Assembly: GCA_900557275.1 (NCBI GenBank)
Contig: USRX01000012.1
Location: 1-49,850 of the forward strand
DNA length: 49,850 nt
Direction of reading: 5' to 3'
Source of the DNA: an uncultured Roseburia sp.
GTDB taxonomy: Bacteria; Bacillota_A; Clostridia; Lachnospirales; Lachnospiraceae
In this document: piece after piece, positions 7,501 to 15,410 of the stretch
Numbering within the stretch: the stretch's first letter is position 1
How the letters are laid out: each line of letters opens with the position of its first letter
Position numbers and translations under genes: made by a program
Notes under the pieces: model-generated
What the model saw: only the letters and a program-made list of their open reading frames with translations
The model's database searches: none
What the model was told of the DNA's origin: nothing

Positions 7501-10132
7501 TACCTATAAGGGAAATGACAAGATCAGTGGCATTATCGAAGCAAACCGTGCACAGATTCAGCATGACGTACTGGCTGTAGATATTCAGAGCGGCGAACTG
7601 AAAGGCTACAAGAAAGAATGGAATATTAATGGCCTTCAGGTGGAGCTGGGCGTGGAAAAGCAGAAAGAGAATTCTGCATTCGATAAAGAGGTTTTTCTTA
7701 AAACCGTAAAAGATAACGTGAAATCTATGTTTCGCAAAAAGCTGCGGGACGCTTCAAAGCAGGAAGTATTCCAGGCAGTATCTTTTGCGGTGAAAGACGT
7801 GATCATTGATCAGTGGCTTGCAACCCAGCATACTTTCGACAGCGAAGATCCAAAAATGGTATATTATATGTCCATGGAATTTCTGATGGGTCGTGCGCTG
7901 GGCAACAACCTGATCAATCTGACTGCTTATGATGAAGTAAAAGACGCTCTTGCAGAGATTGGTTTTGATCTGAACTGTATCGAAGATGAAGAACCGGATC
8001 CGGCACTTGGAAACGGTGGTCTTGGACGTCTGGCAGCCTGCTTCATGGAGTCGCTGGCAACTTTAGGATATCCGGCATATGGTTGTGGCATCCGTTACCG
8101 TTATGGCATGTTCAAACAGAAGATTGAGAATGGTTTCCAGGTAGAAGTACCGGATAACTGGCTGAAAAACGGATATCCGTTTGAACTTCGCAGACCGGAG
8201 CATACTTTTGAAGTAAAATTTGGCGGTTATGTACAGGCAGAGCAGCACAACGGACGTACTAAATTTGTTCAGAAAGACTACCAGTCTGTGCGCGCCGTTC
8301 CATACGATATGCCAATCATAGGTTACAATAACAACATGGTAAATACCCTGATGATCTGGGATGCAGAGCCGATCGAGTGCTTTGAGCTGGATTCCTTTGA
8401 CAAAGGCGATTACCGCAAGGCTGTAGAGCAGGAGAATCTTGCAAAGAACCTGGTAGACGTCCTTTATCCGAACGACAACCATGTATCCGGTAAAGAGCTG
8501 CGTCTGAAACAGCAGTACTTCTTTGTATCCGCCAGCGTACAGCGTGCCGTTGCCCGTTATAAAAAGTCACATCCAGATATCCGCAAGCTTTATGAAAAAG
8601 TGACCATTCAGATGAACGATACCCATCCGACCGTTGCAGTTGCGGAACTGATGCGTATACTTCTAGATGAGGAAGAGCTGGAGTGGGATGAGGCATGGGA
8701 AGTTACCACAAAAACCTGTGCATACACGAACCATACCATCATGTCTGAAGCACTGGAAAAATGGCCGATCGAGATCTTCTCACGGCTGCTTCCGAGAATC
8801 TATCAGATCGTTGAGGAAATTAACCGTCGGTTCCTGCTCAGCGTAGAAGAAAAATTTCCGGGTAACCAGTACAAGAAAGATAAGATGGCAATCCTGTTCA
8901 ACGGACAGGTAAGAATGGCGCACCTCGCCATCGTTGCCGGTTATTCTGTCAATGGTGTGGCAAGACTGCATACAGAGATCCTGAAAAATCAGGAATTAAA
9001 AGATTTCTACGAGATGTATCCGTGGAAATTTAATAACAAGACCAACGGTATTACTCAGAGAAGGTTTCTGTATCATGCAAATCCGCTGCTTTCCCAGTGG
9101 ATCAATGACAAGATCGGAGATGGATGGGTAACAGATCTGCCGCAGATGGAGAAACTGTTGCCGTATGTGGATGATGAACAGGCACAGAAAGAATTCATGG
9201 AGATCAAATACCAGAATAAAGTGCGTCTGGCAAAATATATCCAGAAACACAATGGCATCGAGGTAGATCCGGGTTCCATTTTCGATGTACAGGTAAAACG
9301 TCTGCATGAGTACAAACGTCAGCTGCTGAATATTCTTCATGTTATGTATCTGTATAACCGGATTAAAGAAAATCCGAATATGGACTTCCATCCGAGAACC
9401 TTTATCTTTGGCGCAAAAGCGGCAGCAGGTTACCGGATCGCAAAACTGACCATCAAGCTGATCAATTCTGTCGCAGATGTGATCAACAATGACAGCAGCA
9501 TTAATGGCAAGCTGAAAGTTGTATTTATCGAGGATTATAAAGTATCCAATGCAGAACTGATCTTTGCGGCAGCAGACGTCAGCGAGCAGATCTCTACCGC
9601 AAGTAAAGAGGCATCCGGTACAGGTAATATGAAATTCATGCTGAACGGTGCAGTTACCATCGGTACGATGGACGGTGCCAATGTGGAGATGGTAGAAGAA
9701 GTTGGAAATGAAAACATGTTCATCTTCGGTATGAACGCTGATGAAGTCATTGCCCATGAGAAGAACCGTGATTACAATCCGATGGACATCTACAACCATG
9801 ACGGACAGATACGTCAGGTACTGGATCAGCTGGTAGATGGAACTTATGCAAACGGAGACCGTGAGCTGTTCCGTGATCTGTATAATTCACTGCTGAATAC
9901 ACAGTGTACGCAGTTTGCAGATACCTACTTTAACCTGAAAGATTTCCGTTCCTATGCAGAAGCACAGGCGCGTGTGGGAGAAGCTTACAAAGACGAGAAA
10001 GGCTGGGCTAAGATGGCGATGCTGAATACTGCACATGTAGGCAAATTCTCATCCGACAGAACCATTCAGGAATATGTGGATGATATCTGGCATCTGGATA
10101 AGATCAAAGTAGAACTTAATGAAGAGCAGTAA
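4505..10132 (+). CDS. ileS-glgP: Isoleucyl-tRNA synthetase fused in frame to glycogen phosphorylase
   Basis: One 1875-codon frame contains two complete enzymes. Residues 1 to about 1053 are an IleS2-type isoleucyl-tRNA synthetase: HIGH at 55-58, an editing-domain TTPWTLPSN, KMSKS at 605-609, then the anticodon-binding and C-terminal domains. Residues from about 1059 to 1875 (817 residues, full family length) are an alpha-glucan phosphorylase: EPDPALGNGGLGRLAACF, MNDTHPTVAVAEL and GTGNMKF, with the predicted pyridoxal-phosphate lysine at 1710. The first half charges tRNA-Ile; the second releases glucose-1-phosphate from glycogen. In families known to me these are separate proteins. No linker, stop or obvious start codon separates them, although an internal GTG initiation site is possible. 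AAAGGAG precedes the ATG at 4505. The gene is controlled by the isoleucine T-box. Domain identities are very secure. Whether one polypeptide is made is uncertain, and a sequence error at the junction is a live alternative. Confidence 0.93.
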   Translation: MYNKVSTNLDFVEREKKTEAFWNENDIFRKSMKNREGGEVYTFYDGPPTANGKPHIGHVLTRVIKDMIPRYQTMKGKMVPRKAGWDTHGLPVELEVEKLLGLDGKEQIEQYGLDPFIKKCKESVWKYKGMWEDFSGTVGFWADMEDPYVTYDNNFIESEWWALKEIWNKGLLYKGFKIVPYCPRCGTPLSSHEVAQGYKDVKERSAVVRFKVKDEDAYFLAWTTTPWTLPSNVALCVNPEEVYAKVKAADGYTYYMAKALLDTVLGKLADEESGKPAYEIIDTYTGKNLEYKEYEPLFDCAVDICEKQHKKGYYVTCADYVTLTDGTGVVHIAPAFGEDDAQVGRRYDLPFVQLVNGKGEMTEETPYAGVFVKKADPMVLKDLEEKELLFDAPKFEHSYPHCWRCDTPLIYYARESWFIKMTEVKDDLVRNNNTVNWIPESIGKGRFGDWLEHIQDWGISRNRYWGTPLNIWVCDDCGHMESVGSRAELAELSGDPKAAEVELHRPYIDQVTFKCPHCGKTMHRVPEVIDCWFDSGAMPFAQHHYPFENKDKFEQQFPAKFISEAVDQTRGWFYSLMAESTLLFNKAPYENVIVLGHVQDENGQKMSKSKGNAVDPFDALKTYGADAIRWYFYINSAPWLPNRFHGKAVQEGQRKFMGTLWNTYAFFVLYANIDEFDATKYTLDYEQLSVMDKWLLSKLNSTVKAVDENLGSYKIPEAARALQEFVDDMSNWYVRRSRERFWAKGMEQDKINAYMTLYTALVTICKTAAPMIPFMTEDIYQNLVRSIDKDAPESIHLCDFPTVDASMIDPELEKNMDEVLKVVVMGRACRNTANIKNRQPIGNMYVKAPMEVPEYFIEIIEDELNVKKVAFTDDVSAYTTYTFKPQLRTVGPKYGKFLGKIKQALAEVDGHAAMAELKQNGVLRLDIPDADVELTEDDLLIDMVQTEGYVTEGDNEITVVLDTNLTPELLEEGFVREIISKVQTMRKEAGFEVMDKILLTYKGNDKISGIIEANRAQIQHDVLAVDIQSGELKGYKKEWNINGLQVELGVEKQKENSAFDKEVFLKTVKDNVKSMFRKKLRDASKQEVFQAVSFAVKDVIIDQWLATQHTFDSEDPKMVYYMSMEFLMGRALGNNLINLTAYDEVKDALAEIGFDLNCIEDEEPDPALGNGGLGRLAACFMESLATLGYPAYGCGIRYRYGMFKQKIENGFQVEVPDNWLKNGYPFELRRPEHTFEVKFGGYVQAEQHNGRTKFVQKDYQSVRAVPYDMPIIGYNNNMVNTLMIWDAEPIECFELDSFDKGDYRKAVEQENLAKNLVDVLYPNDNHVSGKELRLKQQYFFVSASVQRAVARYKKSHPDIRKLYEKVTIQMNDTHPTVAVAELMRILLDEEELEWDEAWEVTTKTCAYTNHTIMSEALEKWPIEIFSRLLPRIYQIVEEINRRFLLSVEEKFPGNQYKKDKMAILFNGQVRMAHLAIVAGYSVNGVARLHTEILKNQELKDFYEMYPWKFNNKTNGITQRRFLYHANPLLSQWINDKIGDGWVTDLPQMEKLLPYVDDEQAQKEFMEIKYQNKVRLAKYIQKHNGIEVDPGSIFDVQVKRLHEYKRQLLNILHVMYLYNRIKENPNMDFHPRTFIFGAKAAAGYRIAKLTIKLINSVADVINNDSSINGKLKVVFIEDYKVSNAELIFAAADVSEQISTASKEASGTGNMKFMLNGAVTIGTMDGANVEMVEEVGNENMFIFGMNADEVIAHEKNRDYNPMDIYNHDGQIRQVLDQLVDGTYANGDRELFRDLYNSLLNTQCTQFADTYFNLKDFRSYAEAQARVGEAYKDEKGWAKMAMLNTAHVGKFSSDRTIQEYVDDIWHLDKIKVELNEEQ
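7638..7681 (+). other. IleRS-phosphorylase junction with a possible internal GTG start
   Basis: AGGTGGAG (7638-7645) lies 6 bases before an in-frame GTG at 7652, which would begin a phosphorylase with VEKQKENSAFDK at its N-terminus. The IleRS C-terminus appears to end at the KQ encoded by 7658-7663. The next codon is AAA (7664), one base from TAA. The following AAAGAGAATTCTGCATTC looks like a decayed ribosome site followed by a lost ATG just before the conserved FDKE of the phosphorylase. That history is inference. Confidence 0.4.
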
Positions 10133-10203
10133 AAAAGGCATGCTAAAATCTGTGAATATTTTGTATGGAAATGTTCTGGAAATAAAGATTTTAGATGACA
10201 GAA

Positions 10204-10244
10204 AAAGGGACTGTTGCACGAAGTGTTCGTGCAACAGTCCCTTT
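10204..10244. terminator. Bidirectional terminator between the ileS-glgP gene and the CPBP protease
   Basis: A perfect 19-bp inverted repeat with a 3-base loop starts with AAAGGGACTGTTGCAC and ends with the complementary CAACAGTCCCTTT. A/T tracts at both ends suit termination in either direction between these converging genes. Confidence 0.85.
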
Positions 10245-10261
10245 CTATAATATAAAGCTGT

Positions 10262-11143
10262 TTAGTTGTCTGCTTCAACGTTTGTCCGTTCCACCTGTTT
10301 CCGCACCCGCTTATTTTGCAAGGTAAATTCCCGTTTTATCAGGATCAGGCCAAATACGGTAAGTACGATGCCTGCGATATAAAAAGCTTTATCATTCAGT
10401 CCAAGGGTTACTTCAAAGAAGTTGGAAAATACGCTGCCAAGGATATTGAATATGACATGCAACAGGATGGAGTATTTAATACCGTGTCCGTTTTTGCATA
10501 CCCATCCGAGGAACAGTCCAAGGACAAATGCATAGATGCCCTGGATCATGTTCATATGGATTACACCAAAAAGCAGTGCCTGCAGAATGTTTGCGCCCCA
10601 GAAAGGAAGAGCTTTTCTGGCAAAACGGTAAGTCAGTCCACGGAAAGTCAGTTCTTCAGCAATCGGCGCCAGCAGGATGATATACAGGTATGTCAGTCCG
10701 GTGGGATTTGAAAAGCCTGACTGATCCATAAGATTCGTGTATGAAAACATCCATGATGGGAAGAAATCTCCGGCAATTCCGGATACCAGCCGGGCTACAT
10801 ATTGCATTCCAAAAGCCAGAAAAATCATGGCAAAGATTAACTGTACAGAAAAACCAGCCCAGTATTTTCTTGGTTTGCTCCGCAGAGGACGGATAAAGAC
10901 ACGGCGGTACCAGATACTAAAAAACCAGAAGATCAGCAAAGCAAACGCAATGGACAATACCTGCTGAAAGAACGAATCCGTCGGCAGTCCTGTCAGATAG
11001 GTAAGAATGTCTCCACCATCATTTGCTTTGGCAAAATGATAAATGCCGAATACGACCATCAGGGCAACGGTTGCCACGATCTGTAACAATATAAAAAGAA
11101 TAAAAGGTAATAAGCTTTTAAAAAAATATCCGATTCGATTCAT
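10262..11143 (-). CDS. CPBP-family intramembrane glutamic endopeptidase (CAAX protease/Abi family)
   Basis: This membrane protein of about 293 residues has seven or eight hydrophobic segments and the three CPBP signatures: EELTFRG (EExxxR, residues 163-168), FGVIHMN with histidine 196, and HVIFN (HxxxN, 229-233). The family includes eukaryotic CAAX prenyl proteases; in bacteria many members act in peptide maturation, bacteriocin self-immunity or signalling, and the substrate here is unknown. I place the start at 11143 (MNRIGYFF) because a GAGG ribosome site lies just upstream on the minus strand. An ATG 21 bases further out lacks one. It is a single gene, convergent with ileS-glgP and divergent from dnaE, and has a short basic cytoplasmic tail. 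Confidence 0.85.
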   Translation of the reverse strand: MNRIGYFFKSLLPFILFILLQIVATVALMVVFGIYHFAKANDGGDILTYLTGLPTDSFFQQVLSIAFALLIFWFFSIWYRRVFIRPLRSKPRKYWAGFSVQLIFAMIFLAFGMQYVARLVSGIAGDFFPSWMFSYTNLMDQSGFSNPTGLTYLYIILLAPIAEELTFRGLTYRFARKALPFWGANILQALLFGVIHMNMIQGIYAFVLGLFLGWVCKNGHGIKYSILLHVIFNILGSVFSNFFEVTLGLNDKAFYIAGIVLTVFGLILIKREFTLQNKRVRKQVERTNVEADN

Positions 11144-11298
11144 TATTTTTTCCTCGTATAACATTATGATCTTGTGCTTGTTATAAGATAATGAAATGGT
11201 TAAGTATATTTATTGTTCCGCCACACAAAAGATATAAAAGTATCTGCATACATTGATTTGACAAAATAAAAAATATAGAAAGGGTCTGTTCATAATTG

Positions 11299-11323
11299 TT
11301 TCATAAAAAGATATTTTATGAAA
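11299..11323. repeat. Inverted repeat in the divergent region
   Basis: TTTCATAAAA and TTTTATGAAA form perfect 10-bp arms around AGATA, flanked at a distance by AGGGT and ACCCT. It may be an operator or an RNA hairpin. No matching regulator is identifiable. Confidence 0.5.
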
Positions 11324-11440
11324 AACCCTGAAATCTTATATCAAGGTTCTTCTTACTATACATCACATTATTGCCGGATACAATAAGATATTTCTTAAAC
11401 CTCACAGAAAATTTACAAATGGAAAATATGTTCGATATGG

Positions 11441-11469
11441 TTTACATTTTTCTGATGCTCCTCTATACT
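11441..11469 (+). promoter_or_regulatory. Promoter of dnaE
   Basis: TTTACA (11441-11446) and TATACT (11464-11469) are separated by 17 bases, one mismatch from consensus in each box. Transcription should start near 11476. Confidence 0.75.
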
Positions 11470-11678
11470 AGATATCAGACTGAAAAAATAAAAATATGAA
11501 ATAAATTATAATGAAAAAGAATTGTTTCACTAAAGATAGTAAGTTACGATAATAATCATCAAATTTTACTGTTGTAAATAAGCATAAGAAGGAAATATTG
11601 ATGTTTTACTATCTTGGACAGTACCATAAATTGCACAGATATAAGATTTTAACTGTGCAGATATGAGCGTTGAGAGAC

Positions 11679-11705
11679 ATAACAGTATTGAGGGAATACT
11701 GTTAT
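11679..11705 (+). promoter_or_regulatory. Leader hairpin just upstream of the dnaE ribosome site
   Basis: ATAACAGTATT and AATACTGTTAT form a perfect 11-bp stem with a 5-base loop, ending about 8 bases before the AGAAAGGATAAAGAGG ribosome-site region. There is no U-tract, so a terminator is unlikely. Translational control or mRNA protection is conceivable. Confidence 0.45.
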
Positions 11706-11730
11706 CCGTTATAGAAAGGATAAAGAGGCT

Positions 11731-14700
11731 ATGGCATTTACACATCTTCACGTCCATACAGAATACAGTCTGTTGGACGGTTCCAATAAGATAAAAGAAT
11801 ATGTTGCCCGGGTAAAAGAGCTGGGCATGAACAGTGCTGCAATTACCGATCACGGGGCGATGTACGGTGTGATCGAATTTTACCGTGCGGCAAAGGAGAC
11901 GGGGATCAATCCGATCCTTGGATGTGAAGTGTATGTTGCACCGGGGTCTCGGTTTGACCGTGAAAATGTCCATGGGGAAGACCGATACTATCATCTGGTG
12001 CTTCTTGCAGAAAATAATACCGGTTACAGTAACCTGATGAAGATCGTATCCAGGGGATATACGGAAGGATATTATTACCGGCCGCGTGTGGATATGGAAG
12101 TGTTGCAGCAGTATCATGAGGGAATCATTGCCCTGAGCGCCTGCCTGGCCGGAGAAGTACAGAGAGCGCTTGTCCGTGATCAGTACGAGGAAGCAAAAAA
12201 GATCGCACTGCGTTATCAGGAGTGCTTTGGGGAGGGAAACTTTTTTCTGGAATTGCAGGATCACGGCATCCCGGAGCAGGCAAAGGTAAATCCCCAGCTA
12301 CTCCGCATGAGCCGAGAGACCGGCATTGAGCTTGTGGCTACGAATGATGTGCATTATACCTATGAAGATGATGTGGAGCCTCATGATATCCTGTTATGCA
12401 TCCAGACCGGAAAAAAACGGGATGACGAGAACCGTATGCGCTATGAAGGCGGTCAATATTATGTAAAATCCGAAGAGGAAATGCGAAATTTGTTTCCATA
12501 TGCCCAGGGTGCTATTGACAATACACAGAAGATTGCAGACCGATGTCATGTGGAAATCGAATTTGGTGTAACAAAGCTGCCAAAATACGATGTGCCGGAT
12601 GGGTATACTTCCTGGGAATATCTGAATAAACTCTGTTTTGAAGGGTTAGAAGAGCGCTATCCGAAAGAGAGACTGGAGGAACTGAAATCCAAGCTGGAAT
12701 ATGAGCTTTCTATTATCCGGAAAATGGGATATGTGGATTATTTTCTGATCGTGTGGGATTTTATCCATTATGCAAGAGAGCACGATATCATAGTCGGTCC
12801 GGGACGAGGCAGTGCAGCGGGAAGTCTGGTTTCCTATACGTTAGGTATCACAAAGCTGGATCCGGTACGTTACAGTCTGCTGTTTGAAAGATTCCTGAAC
12901 CCGGAGCGAGTATCCATGCCGGATATTGACGTTGATTTTTGTTTTGAACGGCGGCAGGAAGTCATAGATTATGTTGTGCGAAAATATGGAAAAGACAGGG
13001 TGGTACAGATCGTTACCTTTGGTACGTTTGCAGCCCGTGGCGTTGTCCGTGATGTGGGACGTGTCATGGATCTGCCCTATGCCCTGTGTGATTCCATAGC
13101 AAAAATGATTCCAAATGAGAATGGCATTACGATAGATAAAGCATTGCAGATGAACCGGGAACTTCACAGCCTGTACGAATCCGATCCGCAGGTAAAAGAG
13201 CTGATCGATCTCTCCAGACGTCTGGAGGGATTGCCAAGACATACTTCCATGCATGCGGCGGGTGTTGTCATCAGTCAGAAGAATGTGGATGAGTATGTGC
13301 CTCTTTCCCGTGGGTCTGATGGAACGATAACAACTCAGTTTGTGGCTACGACACTGGAAGAGCTTGGTTTGCTGAAAATGGATTTTCTGGGTCTGCGTAC
13401 ATTGACGGTTATTCAAAATGCCGTACGTATGGCAGAAAAATGCAGCGGAGTATCCATTGATATCGATCAGATCGATTATAATGATAAAAAAGTGCTGGCG
13501 TCCCTTGGAACAGGAAAGACGGAAGGTGTGTTCCAGCTTGAAAGTACCGGAATGAAGAACTTCATCAAAGAATTGAAACCGGAAAGCCTGGAAGACGTGA
13601 TTGCCGGAATCTCCCTGTACCGTCCGGGTCCGATGGATTTTATCCCTGCCTATATCAAAGGAAAAAATCATCCGGAGACCATTACCTATGACTGTCCGCA
13701 GCTGGAGCCGATTCTGGCACCGACTTACGGATGCATCGTTTATCAGGAGCAGGTTATGCAGATTGTACGGGATCTGGCAGGCTATACGCTTGGTCGAAGC
13801 GATCTGGTGCGCCGTGCCATGTCAAAGAAAAAAGCTTCTGTCATGGAAAAAGAACGTCAGAATTTCGTCTATGGAAATGAAGCAGAAGGTGTTCCTGGTT
13901 GTCTGCAAAACGGAATTTCAGAAGAAGTGGCAAATAAGATCTATGATGAGATGATCGATTTTGCGAAATATGCTTTTAATAAATCCCATGCTGCAGCATA
14001 TGCTTATGTGGCTTATCAGACTGCGTGGCTGAAATACTATTATCCGGTGGCATTCATGGCTGCCCTGATGACTTCTGTGATGGATAATACGGTAAAAGTG
14101 TCTGAATATATCATGACCTGCCGTCAGATGGGTATCCGCGTCCTGCCGCCGGATATTAACGAAGGAGAAGGCGGATTTTCTGTCTCCGGCAACGATATTC
14201 GATATGGTCTGTCTGCTATCAAAGGCGTGGGGCGTCCTGTGATTGAGGCGATTGTTCAGGAACGGTCAGAACGTGGCCCATTTGTGAACCTGCAGGATTT
14301 CATCAAACGGATGAATGGCAGAGAGGTTAATAAGCGGGCAGTAGAGAACTTTATCAAAGCCGGAGCTATGGATGGACTTGGCGGTACGAGAAAGCAGTTC
14401 ATGCAGGTGTATGCAGCAATTATGGATTCTGTAACAAAAGAGAAAAAGACATCTATGGCAGGTCAGATGTCTCTGTTTGATCTTGTCTCTGAAGAAGAGC
14501 GGCAGGAATATGAAGTCCATCTGCCCAATGTAGGCGAGTTTGAACGGGAAGAATTTCTTGCCATGGAAAAAGAAGTCCTTGGCGTGTACATCAGTGGACA
14601 TCCGCTGGAAGCATATGAAGAGCGCTGGAAGAAAAATATTACCAATAAAACGTCTGATTTTCTTACCGATGAAGAGACCGGACTTTCCAGGGTGACTGAT

Positions 14701-15222
14701 GGCGCCTATGTAACGGTGGGCGGAATGATCACGGATAAAACCGTAAAATATACAAAGAATAATAAGACTATGGCATTTATCACACTGGAAGACCTTCTGG
14801 GAACAGTGGAGATCATCGTATTCCCACAGGATTACGAAAAATACCATCATCTGCTGGAAATGGACAGCAAAGTGTTTGTCAGTGGCAAAGTTTCAGCGGA
14901 AGAAGAGAAAGACAGTAAGCTGATCTGTGAGCAGATTATTTCTTTTGATGATGTAAAGCGCGAATTGTGGCTGCAGTTTGAGACAAAGGAAACTTACGAA
15001 GAACAGATTAACGACATCTGGGAACTGTTGAAAGCATCCGATGGATCTGATGAAGTAGTTTTATATATTTCATCCATGAAAGCCATCAAACGGATGGGCG
15101 CTGCATTTACTGTTCATATTGATGATACGCTATTGTCTGCTTTAAAAGAAAAACTTAGTGAAAAAAATGTCAAAGTTTTGGAAAAGTCCATTGAAAAAAG
15201 CAGGAGAAAAGGGTATTATTAA
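11731..15222 (+). CDS. dnaE: DNA polymerase III alpha subunit, DnaE type
   Basis: This 1163-residue protein has the DnaE domain order. The N-terminal PHP domain shows FTHLHVHTEYSLLDG, ITDHGAMYG, SACLAGE and TNDVHYT, with its metal-ligand residues apparently intact. The polymerase palm follows, with GPGRGSAAGSLVSY and the catalytic aspartate motif PDIDVDF at 397-403. Next come the thumb and fingers with GVFQLES and SLYRPGPMDF, then a helix-hairpin-helix region and an OB fold near residue 1000 (VTVGGMITDKTVKYT). In Firmicutes DnaE usually works beside PolC, extending primers at the fork. No PolC gene is in the window. It has its own promoter and pfkA follows 188 bases later. Confidence 0.95.
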   Translation: MAFTHLHVHTEYSLLDGSNKIKEYVARVKELGMNSAAITDHGAMYGVIEFYRAAKETGINPILGCEVYVAPGSRFDRENVHGEDRYYHLVLLAENNTGYSNLMKIVSRGYTEGYYYRPRVDMEVLQQYHEGIIALSACLAGEVQRALVRDQYEEAKKIALRYQECFGEGNFFLELQDHGIPEQAKVNPQLLRMSRETGIELVATNDVHYTYEDDVEPHDILLCIQTGKKRDDENRMRYEGGQYYVKSEEEMRNLFPYAQGAIDNTQKIADRCHVEIEFGVTKLPKYDVPDGYTSWEYLNKLCFEGLEERYPKERLEELKSKLEYELSIIRKMGYVDYFLIVWDFIHYAREHDIIVGPGRGSAAGSLVSYTLGITKLDPVRYSLLFERFLNPERVSMPDIDVDFCFERRQEVIDYVVRKYGKDRVVQIVTFGTFAARGVVRDVGRVMDLPYALCDSIAKMIPNENGITIDKALQMNRELHSLYESDPQVKELIDLSRRLEGLPRHTSMHAAGVVISQKNVDEYVPLSRGSDGTITTQFVATTLEELGLLKMDFLGLRTLTVIQNAVRMAEKCSGVSIDIDQIDYNDKKVLASLGTGKTEGVFQLESTGMKNFIKELKPESLEDVIAGISLYRPGPMDFIPAYIKGKNHPETITYDCPQLEPILAPTYGCIVYQEQVMQIVRDLAGYTLGRSDLVRRAMSKKKASVMEKERQNFVYGNEAEGVPGCLQNGISEEVANKIYDEMIDFAKYAFNKSHAAAYAYVAYQTAWLKYYYPVAFMAALMTSVMDNTVKVSEYIMTCRQMGIRVLPPDINEGEGGFSVSGNDIRYGLSAIKGVGRPVIEAIVQERSERGPFVNLQDFIKRMNGREVNKRAVENFIKAGAMDGLGGTRKQFMQVYAAIMDSVTKEKKTSMAGQMSLFDLVSEEERQEYEVHLPNVGEFEREEFLAMEKEVLGVYISGHPLEAYEERWKKNITNKTSDFLTDEETGLSRVTDGAYVTVGGMITDKTVKYTKNNKTMAFITLEDLLGTVEIIVFPQDYEKYHHLLEMDSKVFVSGKVSAEEEKDSKLICEQIISFDDVKRELWLQFETKETYEEQINDIWELLKASDGSDEVVLYISSMKAIKRMGAAFTVHIDDTLLSALKEKLSEKNVKVLEKSIEKSRRKGYY

Positions 15223-15410
15223 CATGTATGGATAAAAATATCCTGTGGGGATTACAGGACAGAGGTTTTGTAAAAATGCCGATGCTTTTTCGGAAAGAGA
15301 ATGCTGTTTTCTTATGAAAAAGAAATACATGAAAAGATGAAAAAGAACGGCAATTTCTGCAGGGTTTACAGAATGAAACTGTGTTACATGAGAAAACAGG
15401 AGGAATTGTC

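Larger units (their letters stand above)
11144..11730. other. Divergent intergenic region between the CPBP protease and dnaE
   Basis: This AT-rich stretch of almost 590 bases holds no gene. It contains a perfect 10-bp inverted repeat at 11299-11323, a promoter at 11441-11469 and a perfect 11-bp hairpin at 11679-11705 directly before the dnaE ribosome site. The dnaE transcript would therefore have a leader of about 255 bases. Confidence 0.6.

Noticed and set aside
10204..10244. The 41-base palindrome as a mobile-element end or phage attachment site
   Set aside because: It lies exactly between converging genes with A/T tracts at both sides, and no second copy or integrase is present. A bidirectional terminator explains it.
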